Shown here: in pieces, positions 31,750-38,037 of the stretch | Position numbering within the stretch: position 1 is the first letter of the stretch | Layout: every line of letters begins with the position of its first letter | Assembly (NCBI RefSeq): GCF_007556685.1 | Contig: NZ_VJON01000027.1 | Coordinates: 1-38,037, forward strand | DNA: 38,037 nucleotides | Direction: 5' to 3' | Source of the DNA: Tepidimonas charontis | GTDB lineage: Bacteria > Pseudomonadota > Gammaproteobacteria > Burkholderiales > Burkholderiaceae_C | The notes under the pieces: generated by a model | What the model was told of the DNA's origin: nothing | Database searches by the model: none | What the model saw: only the letters and a program-made list of their open reading frames with translations | Made by a program: the position numbers and the translations under genes

Positions 31750-31850
31750 CGCCCAGCCCCCAGGCCATCAGCGCCGCACCGCCTGCGCGCAGGCCGCGGC
31801 GAGCGTGGCGTCGCCACGCCGCCCCTTGGAGCGAATGGACGAATGCGCAT
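31746..31850 (-). CDS. Tiny leader ORF of the leftward phage operon
   Basis: 34 residues, strongly basic (MRIRPFAPRG start, RPARRRCGADG). AAGGAG stands 7 bases before the ATG and the stop overlaps the next gene's ATG (ATGA), so translation of the operon may enter here. The Shine-Dalgarno lies in one arm of a perfect 8-bp inverted repeat (31857-31878), which could hide it. No homologue is recognised. It could be a leader peptide rather than a functional protein. Confidence 0.45.
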   Translation of the reverse strand: MRIRPFAPRGGVATPRSPRPARRRCGADGLGAGR

Positions 31851-31856
31851 CGAGCC

Positions 31857-31878
31857 TCTCCTTGCATCAACAAGGAGA
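31857..31878 (-). promoter_or_regulatory. Hairpin masking the ribosome-binding site
   Basis: TCTCCTTG (31857-31864) and CAAGGAGA (31871-31878) form a perfect 8-bp inverted repeat with a 6-base loop. On the leftward transcript the AAGGAG used by the 34-residue ORF is inside the stem, 7 bases from its ATG. It could control translation, or on DNA be an operator. Confidence 0.45.
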
Positions 31879-31942
31879 TACTACAAGTCATGAGCCGCTT
31901 CAGGACGCTCGGCGCGGCAATAACAAGCGTCGCTTGCGCGCC

Positions 31943-32914
31943 TTACGCAAACAAGGTGAAGCGCAGCGGCAAGGCGGCGATGACCTGACCGATGATGCGC
32001 GCGGCGTGCGCAGGCTCCAGCGTGAAAGTCTCGTAGGCGGGGTTGTCGCTTTTGACGGCGATGCGCCCGCCGGGCAGCCGCTGCAGGCGCTTGACGAGCA
32101 AGGCGTCCTCCAAGAGGAGGACATAGAGGCCGTCTTCCTTGAACGTGGTGATGCGGGTGTCGACAAAGAGCAGATCGCGCGGATGCAGGGTCGGCATCAT
32201 CGAGTCGCCGCGCACGCTGATGAGTTTGAGCGCGGCCAGATCGCGCCGCCCCAAAAGCGCCCAGGCCTCTTCGCGCGCCAGCGTGATCTCGCCGACGAAA
32301 TCGGGGTGCTCGGCATTGACGCGCCCGCCTCCTGCGCCGGCTTCGACGTCAAGCAGGGCCAAGCGCACATAACGCTCATCGGGCAAGACCTGTTGCGCCG
32401 CAAGCCAGCGCTGCGCTTGGGCCACGGCAAGCCGCCACTCGCCGGGCTCGGCCACGATCAGGTTGCCGGCGCGCTGCGCCAGCGACAGCAGTCGGCGGTA
32501 CTGCGCCACCCCGCGCTGACCCAGGGGGCGGCTTTTGATCTCGATGTAGAGGGTGTGGCCGTCTTGCGTGGCCTTCAGATCGGGACAGAAGCCCTCCTCC
32601 TGAAACAGCTCGGGCAGGGTGGCATCGAGCCGGCGCAGCGCCTCCACCGTCCAGCCCTCGGCCTGCAGCGCCTCCTTCAAGGCTCGCTCGGCGGCGCTGG
32701 CCTCCTCGTTGGCCAGCCGCTGCAGCAAATCGGCGGCGCGCACGCCAAAGAACTGCGCCACCTTCTCGATGCGCTCAGGCGAGGGCTGCGTGGCGCCGGC
32801 CACCCACTGCTGCACCGCCTGCGGCGTGACGCCGACAAAGCGCGCGAGCTCCGTTTGGTTGGCATGCGGGTGGCGCTCGAACAAGCGCCGCAAGGCGAGG
32901 GTAAAGGGGGTCAT
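31943..32914 (-). CDS. CI-like phage repressor (HTH + S24 peptidase) with central insertion
   Basis: 323 residues, longer than the ~230 usual for CI repressors. Residues ~5-65 are an HTH (NQTELARFVGVTPQAVQQWV). Residues ~215-320 are the LexA/S24 domain, with Ser238 in GDSMMPTL and Lys275 in LLVKRLQ as the autocleavage dyad; AGAGGG at ~192-197 is a possible Ala-Gly cleavage site. The added middle segment (~85-175) contains FCPDL...YIEIKSR (Asp112, Glu125, Lys127), a PD-(D/E)XK nuclease-like signature. The protein should keep lytic genes off and be inactivated in the SOS response. No Shine-Dalgarno precedes the ATG, so translation may be leaderless, as known for lambda cI from PRM. Confidence 0.88.
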   Translation of the reverse strand: MTPFTLALRRLFERHPHANQTELARFVGVTPQAVQQWVAGATQPSPERIEKVAQFFGVRAADLLQRLANEEASAAERALKEALQAEGWTVEALRRLDATLPELFQEEGFCPDLKATQDGHTLYIEIKSRPLGQRGVAQYRRLLSLAQRAGNLIVAEPGEWRLAVAQAQRWLAAQQVLPDERYVRLALLDVEAGAGGGRVNAEHPDFVGEITLAREEAWALLGRRDLAALKLISVRGDSMMPTLHPRDLLFVDTRITTFKEDGLYVLLLEDALLVKRLQRLPGGRIAVKSDNPAYETFTLEPAHAARIIGQVIAALPLRFTLFA

Positions 32915-32957
32915 GGCGTCATCTTACTAGTTGTGCTTGAAAAAGGCAACGAAAGGT

Positions 32958-32985
32958 TTGATTCCCCAAAACATAAAGCTAGACT
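32958..32985 (+). promoter_or_regulatory. Candidate rightward early promoter (PR-like)
   Basis: TTGATT (32958-32963) and TAGACT (32980-32985) are spaced by 16 bases and would start transcription ~25 bases before the Cro-type gene. The repressor/Cro intergenic region 32915-33018 is AT-rich and holds GCTTG and CAAGC inverted half-sites (near 32935 and 32988) that could be operators. A matching leftward promoter is not clear to me. Confidence 0.45.
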
Positions 32986-33018
32986 GACAAGCATTACCAA
33001 TCAGCCAAGGAGTTGACG

Positions 33019-33279
33019 ATGGTAAGCGCAAGGTCGATGCAGCGCGCGTTGTATCAGGCGATCCGCTGCGCGGGGTCGCAGACGGCGCTGGCCCAACGGG
33101 TGGGGGTGCGACCGCAGGCGGTGCACCTGTGGGTGAAGAAGGGGCGCGTGCCGGCAGCGCGCGCGCTGGCGGTGGAGCGCGCCACCGCGGGGCAGGTCAC
33201 GCGCCATGAGCTGCGCCCAGACCTTTATCCCAACGAGGCGGCGCCATCGGAGGTTTGCTCGGGAGGGGCGCAACCATGA
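33019..33279 (+). CDS. Cro/YdaS-type helix-turn-helix regulator
   Basis: 86 residues with AAGGAG 6 bases before ATG 33019. An HTH of the YdaS/Cro type covers ~14-45 (CAGSQTALAQRVGVRPQAVH, LWVKKGRVPA, ARALAVERAT). The layout, divergent from the CI-like gene and first in the rightward operon, is that of Cro. It would repress the repressor promoter and favour lytic growth. It overlaps the next gene (ATGA). Confidence 0.82.
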   Translation: MVSARSMQRALYQAIRCAGSQTALAQRVGVRPQAVHLWVKKGRVPAARALAVERATAGQVTRHELRPDLYPNEAAPSEVCSGGAQP

Positions 33280-33548
33280 GGCTGGCGCGCAAGACCGATC
33301 CGGCCACGAGCCATGAGGCCGCACGGCGCACCGCCGAGTTCGCCGGCAGTCAACGAGCCCGCATCCTTGCCATGCTCCGATTCCATGGGCCGCTGACGCC
33401 AGAGCAGCTGGGCGCGGAGTTGGGCGTGGAGCCCTACGCGATCCGCAAGCGCCTGCCGGAGCTGCAAAAGGCCGGGCTGGCGATGCCAACGGGCGAGGTC
33501 AAGCCCACCCGAAGCGGACGGCATCAGCGGGTGTGGAGGGCGATCTGA
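33276..33548 (+). CDS. Phage winged-helix DNA-binding protein
   Basis: 90 residues from the ATG overlapping the Cro-type stop. The C-terminal two thirds form a winged helix (RARILAMLRFHGPLTPEQLG, EPYAIRKRLPELQKAGLAMP, TRSGRHQRVWRA wing). It opens with a basic stretch, RKTDPATSHEAARR, commonly seen in small phage HTH proteins. It probably assists replication or early gene control. Its stop and the next ATG share a base (TGATG). Confidence 0.65.
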   Translation: MRLARKTDPATSHEAARRTAEFAGSQRARILAMLRFHGPLTPEQLGAELGVEPYAIRKRLPELQKAGLAMPTGEVKPTRSGRHQRVWRAI

Positions 33549-33805
33549 TGCAAGCCGGCACGTTTGCCCTCATCCCCATCGAAGTGATCCAAGACCGGCG
33601 GTTGACCTACGAGCAGGTGCACGTGCTCATGGCGCTGTTTTGCTTGCGAGGTGGCGGGTTTGGCGTCACGCCGGCCTCGGCTCACGACATCGCCAGCCTG
33701 GTCGGCATGCCAATGGACGACGTCACGCGCATTCTGCGCGACCTGGCCGGGCTGGGATGTTTGCGCAAGTATGGTTTCGCCCTCGACGAAGTGGAGGCGA
33801 AATGA
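33548..33805 (+). CDS. Small winged-helix phage protein
   Basis: 85 residues. FALIPIEVIQDRRLTYEQVH, VLMALF, ASAHDIASLVGMPMDDVTRI and LRDLAGLGCL make a replication-type winged helix like that at the start of phage O/RepA proteins. It may be a split or duplicated partner of the next gene, which begins with a similar HTH. It overlaps both neighbours. Confidence 0.65.
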   Translation: MQAGTFALIPIEVIQDRRLTYEQVHVLMALFCLRGGGFGVTPASAHDIASLVGMPMDDVTRILRDLAGLGCLRKYGFALDEVEAK

Positions 33806-34818
33806 GTATCGATTTGATGGCAAAAGCTTGGCAACTCAATTTGCCTGCCACACAAAAGCTGGCGCTTTTGGCCATGTGCGATTGGGCAGATCGGACTGGA
33901 TGCAGTTTGCATCCGAGTGTTGCAGCCGTCGCAAGGCGGTTGTCGGTATCGGAGCGCCATGCCCAGCGAATCTTGCACCAACTAATAGAGGACGGATGGT
34001 TGCAAGTCGTCAGCAATGAAAACGGTGGAGCGCCAGGTAGTACCAGGCACTACCGGATCAATGTTCGCAAGCTCACCGACAACGCCAAGACGAGTTTTAC
34101 GGGTGACATTGATGTCACGGGTGACATTGATGTCACGGGTGACATGGATGTCACGGGTGACATGGACGTCACGGGTGACATGGATGTCACGGGTGACATG
34201 GATGTCGCCAGACGGGTGACATGTGTGTCCGAGACGGGTGACATGGATGTCACCCAAACCGTCAATAAACCGTCAGTAGAACCGTCATATACCCCCCCCT
34301 ACCCCCCCAAGGGGGAGGGCGGGGCCGAGGCGGCCTCATCTGGCAGCGGCAGGGCTCGATCCTGTGGCGGCCCATCCACGCGTGCCGGCCAAGAGGCCGA
34401 GCCCGAGGGATTTGCGCAGTTCTGGGCGGCCTACCCGAGAAAGGTCGCGCGCCAGGATGCCCTGCGCGCCTTTGCCAAGCTCAAGCCCGATGCCGAGCTG
34501 CTCAAGCGCCTGCTGGCCGCGCTTGAGCGCCACAAGGCCAGCCGCCAGTGGAGCCGCGACGGCGGCCAGTACATCCCCTATCCGGCCACCTGGCTCAACG
34601 GCAGGCGCTGGGAGGACGGGCAGGACGAGGAGCAGGACGAGCCGCGCTACGGCGGGCCGCCGCCAGGCCAGAAGGTCGGGCGCTGGACGCCCACCGGCAC
34701 GGACCTTTCCACCGCCGACTGGCACGCGTGGGACTGGAGCAAGGGCGTGCCGCGCTACATCGACGGCGTGTGGGCTGTGTGGCCCGATGAGTACGAGCGC
34801 GACGGGAGGATCGTGTGA
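33802..34818 (+). CDS. Phage replication-initiation protein (O-like) with repeat-encoded linker
   Basis: 338 residues from the ATG overlapping the previous stop. Residues ~1-90 are an HTH of the phage replication type (LNLPATQKLALLAMCDWADR, PSVAAVARRLSVSERHAQRI). Residues ~100-150 are tandem GDMDVT/GDIDVT hexapeptides encoded by the 18-bp iterons. After a low-complexity linker (~160-205), a C-terminal domain (~205-320; FAQFWAAYPRKVARQDALRA, YIPYPATWLNGRRWED) matches phage DnaT/helicase-loader-like ends. As in lambda O, the origin is probably inside the gene. It would bind the iterons and load the primase-helicase encoded next, whose GTG start overlaps this stop. Confidence 0.78.
   Translation: MSIDLMAKAWQLNLPATQKLALLAMCDWADRTGCSLHPSVAAVARRLSVSERHAQRILHQLIEDGWLQVVSNENGGAPGSTRHYRINVRKLTDNAKTSFTGDIDVTGDIDVTGDMDVTGDMDVTGDMDVTGDMDVARRVTCVSETGDMDVTQTVNKPSVEPSYTPPYPPKGEGGAEAASSGSGRARSCGGPSTRAGQEAEPEGFAQFWAAYPRKVARQDALRAFAKLKPDAELLKRLLAALERHKASRQWSRDGGQYIPYPATWLNGRRWEDGQDEEQDEPRYGGPPPGQKVGRWTPTGTDLSTADWHAWDWSKGVPRYIDGVWAVWPDEYERDGRIV
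34099..34251 (+). repeat. Eight 18-bp iteron-like repeats, probable phage origin
   Basis: Six contiguous copies of ACGGGTGACATKGATGTC (34099-34206) are followed by a diverged copy (34212-34229) and another good copy (34234-34251). Each centre, GTGACAT-NN-ATGTCAC, is an inverted repeat with 7-bp arms, suited to binding a dimer. The copies are in frame in the O-like gene, as the lambda ori iterons are in O. There are no spacers, so this is not a CRISPR array. Confidence 0.75.
34257..34287 (+). repeat. Three AACCGTCA repeats beside the iterons
   Basis: AACCGTCA occurs at 34257-34264, 34268-34275 and 34280-34287, about one helical turn apart, in the only AT-richer stretch near the iterons, followed by C-rich tracts to ~34312. 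It could be the unwinding part of the origin or secondary binding sites. Confidence 0.45.
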
Positions 34819-36629
34819 ACGCAGCCGACATCGCCAAAGCGCTTGCCGAGCGCGCCGAAGACGTCGCCGCCTACCTGCTGCCCAATGGCAAGCGGGCAGG
34901 CCGCGAGTGGAAGGCCGGCTCCATCAGCGGCGAGCCGGGCCAGTCGCTCTCCGTGGCCATCCACGGCCAAAAGCGCGGCCTCTGGCGCGACTTCGCCACG
35001 GATCAGGGCGGCGACCTGCTCGATCTGTGGATGGCCGTGCGGGCCTGCTCGGTGGCGCAGGCCATGCGCGAGGCGGCGCAGTGGCTTGGCTTGCGCGAGA
35101 CGATTCCGGCTGGCGCGCCGAAGCGCGAGTACCGCCGCCCGCCCAAGCCCGCCTGCACGGCCGCCGCGGCCGAGGTGCTTTCGTGGCTGGCCTCGCGCGG
35201 CATCAAGGAGCAGACCGCGCGCGACTTTCGCATCGCGCAGCGCCAGGAAGCCGGCAAGACCTACGCCATCTTCCCCTACCTGAGGGATGGCGAGTTCATC
35301 AACGCGAAGTTCCGCAACATCGCTGAGAAGCGCGACATGCGCCAGATGAAGGAGGCAGAGCCCTGCCTCTTTGGCTGGCACCTCATCGACCCCAAGTGCC
35401 GCCGCATCGTCATCACCGAAGGCGAGCTCGATGCCATGACGCTGCACCAGGCGGGCATCGCGGCGCTGTCGGTCAACGCCGGCGCAGGCAGCTTTGCGTG
35501 GCTGGAGAGCGACTGGGAGCGGCTGGAGCGCTTCAGCGACATCGTGATCGCCTTCGATGCCGATGAGGCCGGACGCAAGGGCGCGCGGGAGCTGGCCCGA
35601 AGGCTGGGCGAGGCGCGCGCGAGGCTGTGCGAGTTCGCCCCCTACAAGGACGCCAACGAGGCGCTGCAAGCCGGCGAAAGCCCCGAGTTCTTCGCCCGAG
35701 CCATCAGCGAGGCCAAACCCATCGAGCCCGATGGCATTAGGCCGTTCGACGCGTTCCTCGAGCGCGTGCAGGCCATGTTCTGGCCCGCGCCTGGCGAGGA
35801 AGCGGCGGGCTACCCGCTTGCGATCGGCCACAAGACGCAGGACTGGCTCGTCTTCCGCCCCGGGGAAGTGTCGGTGTGGACCGGCATCAACGGGCATGGC
35901 AAGAGCCAGTTTCTGGCGCAGCTATCCGTGCAGCACGCAGCGCTGGGGGCGCGCTGGTGCGTCTACTCCGGCGAGATGCCGCCGGCGGTGCAGCTCAAGC
36001 GCCTCATCAAGATCGCCACCGGCCAGGACCGGCCGCATCCTGAGCACATCGCGCAGGCCGCGCGCTGGATCGGGCAGAGCATGTGGGTCATCGACCGGGT
36101 GGGCTCGGTGGAGCTCTCATGGCTCATCAAGGTCTTCGAGTACGCCAACCGACGGTACGGCTGCGACTGCTTCCTGATCGACAGCCTGATGATGCTCTCC
36201 GACGTGCCCGAAGACGGCAGCGGAGCCTTCTCGGCGCAAAAGCGCGCCATTCAGACGATAGCGGACTTTGCCAAGCGAAGCGGCAGCCACGTGCACGTGG
36301 TGGCCCACCCGAGGAAGGGCCGCGATGAGACGATGGCCCCGGGCAAGCTCGACGTGGGGGGCTCCAGCCGCATCACCGATGGCGCAGACAACGTGCTCTC
36401 CGTCTGGAACGCCAAGCACGACCCGACCAAGCCCGACTACAACCCGGCGCTGCCCGACGGCCACATCGCGCTGCACAAGCAGCGCCACGGCGACGTCCAA
36501 GACCGCAAGGCGCTGCTGTGGTCGATTGCGGGCTGCCGCCAGTTCAGCGCCGACTCGCTGCGCGCGCCGCGCGTCTTCGTGCCCGAGCCTGCGCGCGCGC
36601 CGCAGCCTGCGCAGGAGGACTGGCTGTGA
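34815..36629 (+). CDS. Phage primase-helicase (TOPRIM + DnaB/gp4-type ATPase)
   Basis: 604 residues from GTG 34815, which overlaps the O-like stop and follows GGGAGGA. The N-terminal region (~30-80, GLWRDFATDQGGDLLDLWMA) is like the lead-in of phage primases, but no Cys zinc-binding set is visible. TOPRIM follows with ITEGELDAMTLHQAG (~199-213) and IAFDADEAGRKGA (~245-257). The RecA-type helicase has Walker A GINGHGKS (~357-364), a YSGEMPPAVQLKRL segment, Walker B CFLIDSLMML (~454) and VVAHPRK. This is the T7 gp4-like layout: it unwinds the fork and makes primers. It follows the initiator gene directly. Confidence 0.88.
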   Translation: MNAADIAKALAERAEDVAAYLLPNGKRAGREWKAGSISGEPGQSLSVAIHGQKRGLWRDFATDQGGDLLDLWMAVRACSVAQAMREAAQWLGLRETIPAGAPKREYRRPPKPACTAAAAEVLSWLASRGIKEQTARDFRIAQRQEAGKTYAIFPYLRDGEFINAKFRNIAEKRDMRQMKEAEPCLFGWHLIDPKCRRIVITEGELDAMTLHQAGIAALSVNAGAGSFAWLESDWERLERFSDIVIAFDADEAGRKGARELARRLGEARARLCEFAPYKDANEALQAGESPEFFARAISEAKPIEPDGIRPFDAFLERVQAMFWPAPGEEAAGYPLAIGHKTQDWLVFRPGEVSVWTGINGHGKSQFLAQLSVQHAALGARWCVYSGEMPPAVQLKRLIKIATGQDRPHPEHIAQAARWIGQSMWVIDRVGSVELSWLIKVFEYANRRYGCDCFLIDSLMMLSDVPEDGSGAFSAQKRAIQTIADFAKRSGSHVHVVAHPRKGRDETMAPGKLDVGGSSRITDGADNVLSVWNAKHDPTKPDYNPALPDGHIALHKQRHGDVQDRKALLWSIAGCRQFSADSLRAPRVFVPEPARAPQPAQEDWL

Positions 36630-36979
36630 GCTGCCCGGCCTGCGCGGCTGCGCGCGCCAGCGCCGCCAGCGGCGCCTACTTCCTGCGCTGCCCCTGGTGC
36701 ATGGCGCGGCTCATTGCCAGCGCCCGGCCCCTGCGCCGCCTTCAGGAGGCCCACATCGAGGCCTGCCGGCGGATGCACCGCCGCGATTGGGAGCAGGTCT
36801 GGGACGGGGTGCTTGAGCGGCTCCAGCGCAACGAGCTCATCGAGCCTGCGCCCCCAACATGCCCGCAAACGGGCCTAGAAGGCCGCAGGAGCGATTTTTT
36901 GGAGGGGGGTAATGGGGTGGTGCCACCCGCCCCGCAAAACGCCCCCAAACCCCGCAAAACCCGCAACAGGAGGAGCTAG
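36626..36979 (+). CDS. Small Cys-pair (zinc-ribbon-like) phage protein
   Basis: 117 residues from the GTG overlapping the primase-helicase stop, with AGGAGG upstream. CPAC (3-6) and CPWC (~25-28) form a likely zinc-binding pair of knuckles, followed by helices (LRRLQEAHIEACRRM) and a basic, proline-rich tail (APQNAPKPRKTRNRRS). The function is unknown. Its place suggests a replication accessory role, possibly supplying a zinc motif that the primase lacks, which is speculation. Confidence 0.6.
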   Translation: MSCPACAAARASAASGAYFLRCPWCMARLIASARPLRRLQEAHIEACRRMHRRDWEQVWDGVLERLQRNELIEPAPPTCPQTGLEGRRSDFLEGGNGVVPPAPQNAPKPRKTRNRRS

Positions 36980-36983
36980 GACT

Positions 36984-37406
36984 GTGGGAGCTTTGAGCCG
37001 CGAGAAAGGCAAGCGCGGAGAGCGCGAAGTCGCCGCCATCATCAGCGACCTGCTGGGGGTCAGCGCCAGCCGCCGCGTGCGCCAGCACGACGGCGACAGC
37101 GACATTCTCGGGGTGCCGGGCTGGTCGATCGAGGTCAAGCGCTGGAGCCTGCTGGTGCCGCACGAGGTCAACCGCGCCTGGGCGCAGGCGGTGGAGCAGG
37201 CGCAGCGCGATGGCGGCATTCCGGCGCTGTTCTTCCGCGCCAACTACCATCCGTGGCGCGTGATGTGGCCGATCTCCGTGCTGCTGACGATGCAGTCCGC
37301 GCACATGTGGGTCGAGCCCCAGTGGGCGGCGCAGACCACCCCAGAGGCCTGGGCGGCGGTGGCGCGCGAGCTTCTGTGGAGGCAGGCGCATGAGCCGCGC
37401 AGCTGA
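36984..37406 (+). CDS. PD-(D/E)XK nuclease, Holliday-junction-resolvase-like
   Basis: 140 residues from GTG 36984, with GGAGGA 9 bases upstream; a TTG three codons later is an alternative. SREKGKRGEREVAAIISDLL is the helix that opens Hjc/VRR-type nucleases. GDSDILGVPGWSIEVKRW supplies the catalytic Asp and Glu-x-Lys. Phage enzymes of this kind resolve branched DNA before packaging. It overlaps the next gene by 17 bases. Confidence 0.75.
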   Translation: MGALSREKGKRGEREVAAIISDLLGVSASRRVRQHDGDSDILGVPGWSIEVKRWSLLVPHEVNRAWAQAVEQAQRDGGIPALFFRANYHPWRVMWPISVLLTMQSAHMWVEPQWAAQTTPEAWAAVARELLWRQAHEPRS

Positions 37407-37926
37407 GCGCCCCAAGGCCGAGCCCGAGCCCGGCGACGTGCTGCTGCGCCCAGGCGGCGCGGCCGTCTTCGTGGAGGAGGAAGACGCCGAGTGGGGCCGC
37501 GTGCGGCACTACCGGACGGTGGACACGCTGGGGCTGATGCTCAAGGCCGGCACGATCTCGCAGGGCATGCACGATGCGGGCCGGCAGTTCCAGGAGGACT
37601 TCCTGCGGGCCTTTCGCTCGGGATATGCCAGCCCGCGCCTCGATGGGCTGCCCGCGGGCACGCGCTTGAGCGATGGCATCGCGCAAAGAAGCGCAGCGGC
37701 GGCGCTTGCCGTGCGCGAGGCGCTGGATGCCGCTGGCGGCGCAACGTCGCCCGCGGGGTCGGGCCTCTGGCACGTGGTGGGCCTTGGCATGTCGGTGCGC
37801 GAGTGGGTGCAAAGAGCCGCCTGGAGCGGCTACTTGCTGACCCAGCACACCGGCATGGGCGCGCTCATCGCGGGCCTGGCCATGCTGTGCCGGCACTACG
37901 GCTACAGGCCTGTAGAAGCAAGATAG
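37390..37926 (+). CDS. DUF6456-like phage protein, possibly 3'-altered by an IS
   Basis: 178 residues. The layout LMLKAGTISQGMHDAGRQFQ, EDFLRAF, GIAQRSAAAALAVREAL and LWHVVGLGMSVREWV resembles DUF6456-type proteins, which have a helical C-terminal region of unclear function. The final helix MLCRHYGYRP fits the family end, so little if anything is lost. However, the stop codon TAG (37924-37926) lies at the border of the insertion sequence, and the last few residues may be supplied by that junction. Confidence 0.6.
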   Translation: MSRAAERPKAEPEPGDVLLRPGGAAVFVEEEDAEWGRVRHYRTVDTLGLMLKAGTISQGMHDAGRQFQEDFLRAFRSGYASPRLDGLPAGTRLSDGIAQRSAAAALAVREALDAAGGATSPAGSGLWHVVGLGMSVREWVQRAAWSGYLLTQHTGMGALIAGLAMLCRHYGYRPVEAR

Positions 37927-38037
37927 TAATGTCCGCTTCCGGCAAAGTAGAAATGTCCGCTTGTTGGTCTGGAAGCGGAGGGCTGGGTGGACAAGCGCAT
38001 CGAGATGAGCGAGCGGGAGATCGAGCGGCTCAAGGTG
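37926..38037 (+). mobile_element. Left end of an insertion sequence (ISNCY-like)
   Basis: The sequence AATGTCCGCTT occurs twice (37928-37938 and 37952-37962) just inside the presumed left end, followed by a transposase start. Subterminal repeats of this kind fit insertion-sequence ends. The other end lies outside the window, so the inverted repeat and target duplication cannot be checked. Confidence 0.55.
37987..38037 (+). CDS. Transposase N-terminus (partial)
   Basis: GTG 37987 opens 17 codons to the window end, reading DKRIEMSEREIERLKV after the start. This opening is typical of ISNCY-type integrase-core transposases, which continue into an HTH such as LSQVEAAELL. The AAGCGGAGGG before it supplies a Shine-Dalgarno. 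Family assignment rests on very few residues. Confidence 0.55.
   Translation, partial: MDKRIEMSEREIERLKV

Larger units (their letters stand above)
29458..37926. mobile_element. Prophage segment: recombination, immunity and replication genes
   Basis: Two divergent gene sets flank a repressor/Cro-type switch: leftward recombination genes (29463-31850) and rightward replication genes (33019-37926). Most neighbours overlap by 1-4 bases, as in lambdoid early regions. No integrase, lysis, terminase or capsid gene is visible. The left limit is placed after the S-layer terminator and the right limit at the insertion-sequence end; neither is proven by an att repeat. The element may continue beyond the IS outside the window, or be a remnant. 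Confidence 0.85.

Noticed and set aside
34099-34251. CRISPR array
   Set aside because: The repeats are contiguous with no spacers, lie in frame in a replication gene and have no cas genes nearby.
1-38037. tRNA or rRNA genes
   Set aside because: I found no cloverleaf or rRNA-like sequence on either strand by eye. A covariance-model scan would be decisive.

Overview
The window looks like chromosome from a high-GC betaproteobacterium, probably Burkholderiales. That is an inference from the GC-rich codon use, the type I secretion components, the prophage gene types and the surface-protein families; no rRNA or tRNA is present to settle it. It has three parts: a cell-surface and secretion region (about 1-29.4 kb), the replication and recombination half of a prophage (about 29.46-37.93 kb), and the left end of an insertion sequence that runs off the right edge.

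Left part. A trypsin-like protease with a C-terminal Calx-beta domain (743-1945) precedes a tight operon. The operon contains a 210-residue TnpB-like protein with no RuvC nuclease half, two complete type I secretion ABC transporters, an HlyD-type adaptor and a TolC-type outer-membrane channel. Polysaccharide genes follow: a WecA/MraY-type lipid phosphotransferase, a PIG-L deacetylase fused to a GT2 glycosyltransferase, a GT2 fused to a HAD-like protein, and a Wzm/Wzt exporter whose ATPase has a carbohydrate-binding tail. Then come an RTX protein on the minus strand, a GNAT-like enzyme, a membrane O-acyltransferase and a Crp/Fnr regulator. Divergent from the regulator lies a FecR / CHASE2-pseudocyclase / TPR-barrel operon, followed by a large Thr/Ala/Val-rich secreted protein, the best S-layer candidate.

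How it may work together. The RTX protein and the S-layer candidate share a colinear N-terminal domain of about 140 residues (76 identical positions by my ungapped count), so they probably use one secretion or anchoring route. A type I exporter, ABC-exported polysaccharide genes and an S-layer-like protein together recall the Caulobacter rsaA/rsaDE/lps arrangement, in which the S-layer is exported by type I secretion and anchored to LPS. The S-layer candidate has a perfect TGTGA-N6-TCACA box (26818-26833) about 61 bp before the start site predicted from a TAGAAT -10. The local Crp-family protein keeps the Arg-Glu-Arg residues that read TGTGA in E. coli CRP.

Prophage. Leftward genes encode a Gp157-type protein, an SSB-like protein, a Sak4-like ATPase and two small proteins. 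A CI-like repressor carries an unusual central segment with a PD-(D/E)XK-like motif. Rightward genes encode a Cro/YdaS-type regulator, two winged-helix proteins, an O-type replication protein with eight iteron-like repeats inside its gene, a TOPRIM primase-helicase, a Cys-pair protein, a PD-(D/E)XK nuclease and a DUF6456-like protein. No integrase or structural genes are visible.
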